Part shown: piece after piece, positions 57,744 to 64,000 of the stretch
Layout of the letters: each line of letters opens with the position of its first letter
How positions within the stretch are numbered: position 1 is the first letter of the stretch
Assembly (NCBI GenBank): GCA_002205965.3
Contig: NADL03000070.1
Location: 186,001-250,000 of the forward strand
Direction of reading: 5' to 3'
DNA: 64,000 nt
Origin: Kappaphycus alvarezii
Lineage: Eukaryota > Rhodophyta > Florideophyceae > Gigartinales > Solieriaceae
Notes under the pieces: model-generated
The model's database searches: none
What the model saw: the letters and a program-made list of their open reading frames with translations, nothing else
What the model was told of the DNA's origin: nothing
Made by a program: the position numbers and the translations under genes

Positions 57744-59480
57744 CTAATCGGAAATGCATCTGGTAAGAACTTGACGAGCTTGCAACCCATGCAAGCAGAA
57801 CACAAAGCGCGTGATTAGGAGGTGCAGCTCCCATTGGGGAGTGGTGCCTCGACGGGCAGCAGCGAACGTAGAAAGGCGCCGGAAGAAAGTCGCCCCGTCG
57901 GCCCCAAGGGCACCGAACACATCAATACCAACAGGAAGAAGCCGTATATCGTTCGTGTGGCAGACTAGACCGTAGTGCGTGTGTTTCGCACGTTCAGCCA
58001 TTGAGGCAGCTGCGCCGCCAGATAGGGCACACTGGGAAACGCGAGAAGTGACCTCTGGATGGGCCACTGTGACATTCAAAGCGATATCCTTCGGGTCGAG
58101 GCCATATGTAGCAGGGATATTAAGATCTATGCGAAGGGCGGACGAGGGAGAGGACGAAGGGGGAAGGGGAGGAAGCAGATTTTCAAGAGAGGTAGAAATT
58201 CCAAGCTCCTTACAGTAACGATGGAGAGCGTTACGCAAGACATTGTGGCGACGAGTCTGCCCATCGTTGTACTTACAGGTGAGGGGATGTTTGCCCAGGG
58301 GATCGAGCAACGGGGCGATGTCGTTGGAACGGCGAGCACATACCGTACATCGATCATGACCAGAGAAAATCGCGCGGCCGAGGAGTAGAGATACAGCGAC
58401 TATCCAAGCTTGCGAGGACAGATAGGTTCCGCGGTGATGGTGCGGTAAAGTTGAGAAAGCTGAACAGGCGGACGACTCACGGACGGATAGGAGGCGAGAT
58501 CTGTCGCGGTCAGAGGATGATGGGAAGATCCGATCAACGTCGAACTGTGAAGCTCAGACGAGATAGAAGACTGGAGCCGTTCGCCGGGGACCGGCGTTTG
58601 ACATCGCTGAAACAGAGAAGTGGGCGACAGGGAAGCCGAAAGATCTAGATAACGGGTAGATAATAAAGAGATCGCCCCGAGGCACTTCCTCCAAGTGTAG
58701 GTCTCCCGAGAAGGAGAGCAGATCTGAGAAACGGCGGAAAACATCAATCGTCGAAGCCGCATAAGCGGACTCAGGGATTGAAGAAGCGAGAGGAATGCCA
58801 AGACCACCGAAGAAAATAGGAAGGCAGGCTTGCTCCCATTCGGAGTCGGTGCAAGGACCATGAATCTGTGCGAAAGCCTCCCGCTGCTTCCGGTCGAAGC
58901 TGACGGCCAAAGCCGTAGATTGGTGGGGGAGAGAGTCCGCAGCAGATAAATAACCTTACAGGCGCTCGCACAGAAACGGTGCAAGTGGTAGGCCATCTGG
59001 GCGTCATCGAAGGACTGAAGACAGGAAAAAATGCGATCGACTGCAGCTTGACGGGTGTCGAATGCGGCGCTGACGAAGGAATCGGAACCAATGGGAGAGC
59101 CGAGAACGGTAAAGCCATCAGGCGTGGAGAAGGGGCAGGGAATAGTGAGGGAGAAGGATTATAGGAGAGGCCGTATACGTGTGTTTTGGTCATATTCAGT
59201 GCGAACCCGATGGCTTGTCCCTGACTCTGGAAGAATTGCAAAGCCTCGAGGGCCTGCGAGCGGGGAACGACCAAGTTCCCATCGGCTGCATACCAAGCGT
59301 TGAGCGGGGGCCGGAATTGCTCCTGGAACTGAGAACGAGAGGATGGAGGGCGAGAGCGAAAAGCAGAGCCCCCAACGGATCCCCCCGTCGTGTGCCATCG
59401 GGCATAGTATGGAGAATGAATCGAATGAGAGAAAAGAGGTATCCCCATAGCAGTAGTGAACCCATCGCCATGCCAGGTCG
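57744..59480 (-). pseudogene. Non-LTR retroelement copy B, 5'-truncated
   Basis: Minus-strand pol starting near the QGDP block (DGTRRGDPLGALLFAL, about 59395). The catalytic box reads AWYAADGNLVV (about 59290-59265), so the first Asp of ADD is Ala and the copy is presumably inactive. Next come IGFALNMTKTHVYGL, FFGGLGIPLASSIPESAY (58790) and PVPGERLQSSISSE (58580). The C-terminal part has CTVC...HPLTC...RRHN (58340-58240), then RIDLNIPATYGLDPKDIALNVTVAHP and MAERAKHTHYGLVCHTND, then GIDVFGALGADG. The last ~190 codons (58310-57744) are in one frame. The CxxC-x(n)-HxxxC set could hold zinc. Confidence 0.75.
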
Positions 59481-59675
59481 CCCTTATTTAGGATACGGGA
59501 TACTATACGTCACTGCGTTACGTCATACAACGTAGCACTTCACTTTTCATGTATTTGCGGGAGATGACCCAACGATTACGTACTTCAGCTACTGATCTGA
59601 AAGAACTTGGTAAACTACTCAACTGCTCAAACGGTACAGTATGCCTTCATTTCAATCCAAAAGTTGAAATACTTA

Positions 59676-60030
59676 ACTGTACCTCAGGTACTGCCGCAAC
59701 ACTCGAAGAGCGCGAGAAACATCGTCATTACGGCACTTGCTGCGACCAAAACGATATCTTCCTTTCCCCCGTCGGGATTGATATTTATGGCGCCTTGAGC
59801 GACGACGGCAAGGGTTTTTTCCGCCGCCTTGCTTCCTTCGCTGCTTCCCGTCGCGGTTCCTCCCCTCAACAGGAGCTCCGCGACTTCGTTGCCCGTTTTG
59901 CGTTTAGTCTCCAGATGATTCAGGCGCAACTGGTTTCCACCCGCCTCTTGCATTCGTAGTTAATTTCTGAATACCCTCCGCACACATTTGTGCCATGCTG
60001 TACAACTCGTGATCTACCACCACTGTACTT
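59676..60030 (+). pseudogene. Non-LTR copy C: 3' end
   Basis: It begins inside the C-terminal domain (GTAATLEEREKHRHYGTC, DQNDIFLSPVGIDIYGAL) and runs intact to the natural stop at 59957-59959 (QLVSTRLLHS). The shared 3' UTR follows. It gives the true C-terminus of the family protein, which is frameshifted in copy D. The frame upstream of 59676 is unrelated. Confidence 0.75.
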
Positions 60031-60274
60031 ACGGCTGGCCTCACACCAGCCCCGTGAGATAATATCCCATGACTCGGCCTCAATTTCGGACTCTATTACA
60101 CAGACCTGTCCCACCTAGTCCTCGGAAAATAGCCGTCCTGCATCCCTTATCAGTAAAGCACCCCAATTTCTCCCCCCTGTAGTTAATAGGCAGTACATGG
60201 AGGGTCATTATTGTACATATATCTCGGTCCGCCATCTCGCTCTTATCCTCCCGCCACCCGTAGCTGTCTTCGTC

Positions 60275-61225
60275 GCTTACAGCTACGGCTCTTTTCGAGC
60301 GTTGTTCATCGCCGGTCCCGGCGAAAGGCTCCAGTCTGCGATCACAACTGAACTCATGCTATCGAAGTCCGATAGGTTGTTCACGTCCGCGGCAGCCCAC
60401 GACCGAGCACGGCTCCTCTCCGTGCGCACGTCCTCCGCCTCGTCTGTTTTCTCTTCGCTTCCTCACCCCACCGCGGTACGTACATGTCCTCTTCTACGTG
60501 GAAAGTCGCTCTGGCTCTCCGTCTCGGCATCGCGCTATTCCCTAGATCTACTTGCTGTCCGGTCTGCTCCCGCCGCTCGGCTGACATCGCACCCGTCTTA
60601 GATCCAAGTGGTCAACACGCGTTGACCTGCAAATACGAAGACGGAATGACTCGTCGTCATCACATCCTCCGCAACGTTCTTGCCCGCTACTGCAAGAAAG
60701 TTGGGATCGTCGCCCTCGTCGAACATCCGCTCCTCTACCAGGTTCCCAACCCATCTGGGCATTCGGAGTCCCCCGCGCTACGAATGGACATTTACATACC
60801 GGCTGCATACGGGCTTCACAGTACCGATATCGCTGTCGACGTTACTGTTGCCCACCCCTCTGCACGCCGCCACATTTCGCCAAGTAAGGTTACCGCAGGC
60901 GCTGCCGCAACACTCGCAGAGCGCGACAAACATCGTCATTACGGCACTTACTGCAACCAAAACGATATCCTCCTCTCCCCCGTCGGGATTGATATCTATG
61001 GCGCCTTGGGCGACGACGGCAAGGGTTTTTTCCGCCGCCTTGCTTCCTTTGCTGCTTCCCGTCGCGGTTCCTCCCCTCAACATGAGCTCCGCGCTTCGTT
61101 ACCCGTTTTGCATTAAATCTCCAAATAATGCGGCGACAGCTTTCTACCCGCCGCCCGCATCCGTAGTCAATTTATGAATACCCTCCGCACGCTTCTGTGC
61201 GACATTGTACAACCAATAAAGATTT
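60275..61225 (+). pseudogene. Non-LTR copy D: C-terminal domain and 3' end
   Basis: It starts around GPGERLQSAITTEL (about 60320), as in copy B. After one frameshift near 60480 it continues intact: CCPVCSRRSADIAP, GQHALTCKYEDGMTRRHH (zinc-binding CxxC and HxxxC), RMDIYIPAAYGLHSTDIAVDVTVAHP (putative nuclease strand with Asp), LAERDKHRHYGTYCNQND (Lys) and GIDIYGALGDDGKGFFRRLASFAASRRG. One base is missing at about 61091 relative to copy C (CGCGACTTC versus CGCGCTTC), which shifts the last ~20 codons. The 3' UTR has a CGCAC...GTGCG hairpin and AATAAA. Confidence 0.8.
61165..61225 (+). promoter_or_regulatory. Conserved 3' UTR stem-loop and AATAAA signal
   Basis: After the stop, GAATACCCTCCGCAC, a short loop and GTGCGACATTG form a 5-bp stem. 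AATAAAGATTT follows. The same tail is present after copy E (56205-56265) and, with changes, after copy C (59965-60020). Such a 3' structure is where an RT would bind its own RNA (inference from non-LTR elements). Confidence 0.65.
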
Positions 61226-62330
61226 ACCACCAGAATTGTACAGTATATTTCTTGTAATAACACGACCAGCTCTTTTCTCTCAAAAAAAATAAAAAAAAAA
61301 TAACCACATATCTACCACAGTAAATTAACCCCCCATTTCAGTTTTCTCTCAGATTACTGCTTTTTATTCGAGTGGTGTGGTTGGTCTGTCAGATTTGTTG
61401 GGAGTTTCAATAACTCAAGGGGACAAATTCCGTAGCGTCTCAGCTAAGCCATCTGGTCCAGAGTTGCTACTGCACTCCTTGCTCACACGCTGTGTCACAG
61501 CGAGGATACTGCTTCGTAAACTATTACCCTTTGTATGACATAGCATGACGACCACTCCCTGTTAAGATAACAGAAACGATTTGCGGATGATGTGGTGGCG
61601 GTTCCAATCGTGACCTTTCAGCTGTCTAGCTAACCTGAGCTTAACAAGGTTTCCAGTTTCTCTCTCTCGAAACCTTATTAATACTTAACTAACTTGATCG
61701 GATATATCTACCAAGAGAAAAAAACACCCACACCTTTCCCCCTAACTTCTCGTTTTGAGTGCATGCAAAATTCTCATAATCAATATGAAAATGCTCCAGC
61801 AAAAAATGTCAACGCAGCTGTGGTGAATGAGGGTGACGGACTTGTTGCACAGTCTGAAATGGGATATGCTTTAACATGTTGGCGACTCTGTGGATGCTAA
61901 AGGTCTAACGGGTGTAGACTACATTGGGAAACGGTGCAGTCTAGACCTCATATCAAAGTTTTTCCCAGAGGGGGGAAATTGGTTTGGTTTACTGCGAGTA
62001 ATGGAAAGGTTGGGAGTCCTCTGTACTTGTAATCATTCCCAGAGTACCGAACACCTCGAATAGTCCATAGCTTACGGACATCCATGTTGGGTTCACTCGC
62101 AGAGTGAACCCACTGCTTACCAAGAGAAAAAACACCCAAACCTTTCCCCCTCGCAGATATGCATCAGGAAATAGCTTACGTCCTTATCACAGATCAGCAA
62201 GGCGGATTATGTCTCAGAGAAGTTAGAGTGTGTGTTTACTGGAAGAGTCTGGAAAGCTAACCGGGGGCGTTTTGGAAGTTGTATACATATACATGTATGC
62301 AGTACACGATAAAACTTTATGTCTCACACT
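61226..62330. other. Non-coding with short repeats
   Basis: No gene is supported; the frame at 61694-61900 has no motif. A ~36-bp direct repeat containing ACCAAGAGAAAAA-CACCCA lies at about 61707-61743 and 62118-62152. The second arm of the large inverted repeat lies at about 61968-62040. Confidence 0.5.
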
Positions 62331-62334
62331 CGGT

Positions 62335-63161
62335 TCTTTCGCCGCATCAGACGGCCAACGGTGTTAAAGCCGGGTTGGACTCTATTGTCCACGACACCCG
62401 CACGACACAACGTCGCTTCTCCGCCACCCGAATGTCGCCACGGTCCTCATAGACGCCAACAACGCCTTTAACCGTGTTGATCGGCAGTCTATGCTGGACC
62501 ACTTACCAATGCTCGCCCCTCGCTAGCCCACTTCGCAAACATGATCTACGGCCGCATGCAACTTCCACTGCTCATACCGAACCGGGATCGCACCGTCATA
62601 CCAAGTGCCCAGGGCACCCAACAGGGTGACCCGGCCAGCATGTTATTGTTCTCGCTAACGATCCAACCCCTCATCCGTCGGGTTGCTGAGATCCCCAACA
62701 TTGCTCTCTGCCAATGGTACGCCGGCGACGGAAATATAGTTGGGAACCTTGGCGGTATCCGTCAGGCGCTCAGGCTCCTCGAACGAGATGGTCCCACGGT
62801 TGGCTTCCATGTCAACCCACGTAAGACACGGATAAATTGGCCTCACGTCATGCCTCCGGATCGAGCAGCCCTCTTAGCGGAATTCCCTCTCGCTGAATGC
62901 TCGCGGGACGGCTTTCCGCTTCTCGGGGCCCCCATTGGCAACATAACGTTCACGGAGAGTTTTCTCCGGTCCAAGATCGCTCAGTGCCGACGTACCCTGG
63001 ACCGCCTTCTGCTGGTCCGCGACGCCCGCGCCCGGTTCCATATGCACCGGATCCGTGCCTCTGAATGCCTCCTATCGCATGCATTCAAGCTCTCAGACCC
63101 ACGCTTCGCTGAGTCCGCTGCAGAAGAATTTGATGATCTACAACGTAGAGACGTAACGTAA
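62335..63161 (+). pseudogene. Non-LTR retroelement RT, copy F, truncated at both ends
   Basis: The first part in shifted frames has HQTANGVKAGLDSIVHDTR and VATVLIDANNAFNRVDRQSML (62345-62490). The long intact frame 62541-63161 has FANMIYGRMQLPLL just before, then QGTQQGDPASMLLFSL, the catalytic QWYAGDGNIVG (first Asp replaced by Gly, about 62729), VGFHVNPRKTRINWP and FPLLGAPIGN. RT blocks end at about 63110 (FAESAAEEFDDLQ). No zinc or nuclease-like domain follows; unrelated sequence begins at 63165. It is a different subfamily from copies A-E, judged by residues. Confidence 0.8.
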
Positions 63162-63164
63162 AGT

Positions 63165-64000
63165 AGTTCCTCGTTTTCGTAGTGAAGATCACGTTTCGGT
63201 ACCAAGCGTAGTGTACGATGGTACTTAGTCAGCTTCTTCACTGAAGTATCCTTGACAACGTAGTTACTTGGATCACGTTTCGGTTTGACGTAGTCTTCAC
63301 GTTTTTCGTAAGGTGGTGGCACGTATTCAGCTTCCTCGTAGAGTGTCACGTAGTCAGGGTCTCACGTTGGTATCCCACGCGCGGGCCCAAGGTACGTCAG
63401 GTAGGCGCGCGGTGGAAAAGGAACAGGCACAAGCAGAGGTAGTCGTAGTCAGTCTGGTAAAACGTCTGTGCGGACGGCTGACGGCTGGCAGCCGCACCTA
63501 TGGTGCGGACGCACCTATTTATTTTGAAACTAGAATTACAGTATCTAGCTCGCGCGAGTGCCATGGGGCAGTTTCTACGATGACCTGTCAGGAGGATCTG
63601 CACGTCTACACATTGCGTGCCATGTGGCAGTTTCTACGCTGACCTGTCAGGAGGATCCGCACGTCTACACGGCCCCTGAGCACGGTCAGCTTGCTGGGTG
63701 TGATCATGAAGGAGAGAAAGGATGCTCTTGACCTTGTCGACCAAACGTTTTTTGCCTTTCACGTTGTTAAGGTACGCTGTAACGATTTCGGGTAGTCATT
63801 GTAAAGATCACGAACGTTATTCCAGGTCCAGTCTCGTTTGTCCGGTAGACCTGTCTACTCTACGTGGAAGAAAAACCGTCATTTGCTTCGCCAACATCGT
63901 GTATACGTTCGACGAGTTCATATTGCGCTTCGGTACGATTAGCTAGTTCCAATAGCTCAGGTTTTACGGGCTCGTTTTCATCCGACGTACGATACAGTTT
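63165..64000 (-). pseudogene. Unknown coding fragment at the window edge
   Basis: Minus-strand frames have coding-like content in pieces. At 63998-63865: LYRTSDENEPVKPELLELA and EAQYELVERIHDVGEAND. At about 63830-63690: WNNVRDLYNDYP, then in a shifted frame AYLNNVKGKKRLVDKVKS. At about 63349-63165: YEEAEYVPPPYEKREDYVK and YVVKDTSVKKLTKYHRT, a Tyr/Lys-rich stretch written by a repeated ACGTAGT-type sequence. The pieces may be exons or a frameshifted single gene that continues beyond the window. I do not recognise the protein. A promoter or splice site could not be assigned. Confidence 0.3.

Overview
The window looks like eukaryotic nuclear DNA with no recognisable housekeeping gene. It is a nest of transposable elements in AT-rich, gene-free DNA. 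The host cannot be fixed from the sequence. The mixture (Ty1/copia, Ty3/gypsy, a non-LTR family with a Zn/nuclease-like C-terminal domain, hAT, and a large transposase that recalls KDZ/CACTA-like families) suggests an alga, oomycete-like or chytrid-like protist. A red alga is my guess only.

Layout. 0.3-7.0 kb: a degenerate Ty1/copia pol split by an LTR-like insert, two fragments of the C-terminal domain of one non-LTR family, and an old LTR related to the gypsy element further right. 7.0-10.8 kb: AT-rich, no genes. 10.76-23.02 kb: a 12.2-kb Ty3/gypsy element with ~1-kb LTRs, target-site duplication GTTTG, a polypurine tract and a broken gag-PR-RT-RH-IN-GPY/F order, then 3.8 kb of unexplained tail. 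23.0-28.5 kb: AT-rich, no genes. 28.5-30.15 kb (minus): a broken DDE-like transposase. 30.5-41.1 kb: a block of higher GC with several unknown genes, a large broken transposase and the most striking signal in the window. That signal is 27 perfect palindromes of 12-16 bp, all centred on GATC, in under 9 kb. 42.4-45.5 kb: AT-rich, no genes. 45.5-46.8 kb (minus): an almost intact cysteine-peptidase-like gene. 48.18-52.21 kb: a hAT element with candidate terminal inverted repeats, subterminal repeats and a 38-bp perfect palindrome. 52.2-63.2 kb: at least six copies or pieces of a non-LTR retroelement on both strands. 63.2-64.0 kb (minus): an unknown coding fragment.

How it fits together. The elements seem to have inserted into AT-rich DNA and into each other: an LTR-like piece inside copia RT, and 1.2 kb with an acidic ORF inside a non-LTR RT. 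Most pol genes are broken. The two gypsy LTRs differ mainly by one-base indels in short runs, so some frameshifts may be consensus errors, not true decay. The stops in the large transposase all fit C-to-T changes, and several RTs have lost the first Asp of the YxDD box; those look like real decay.
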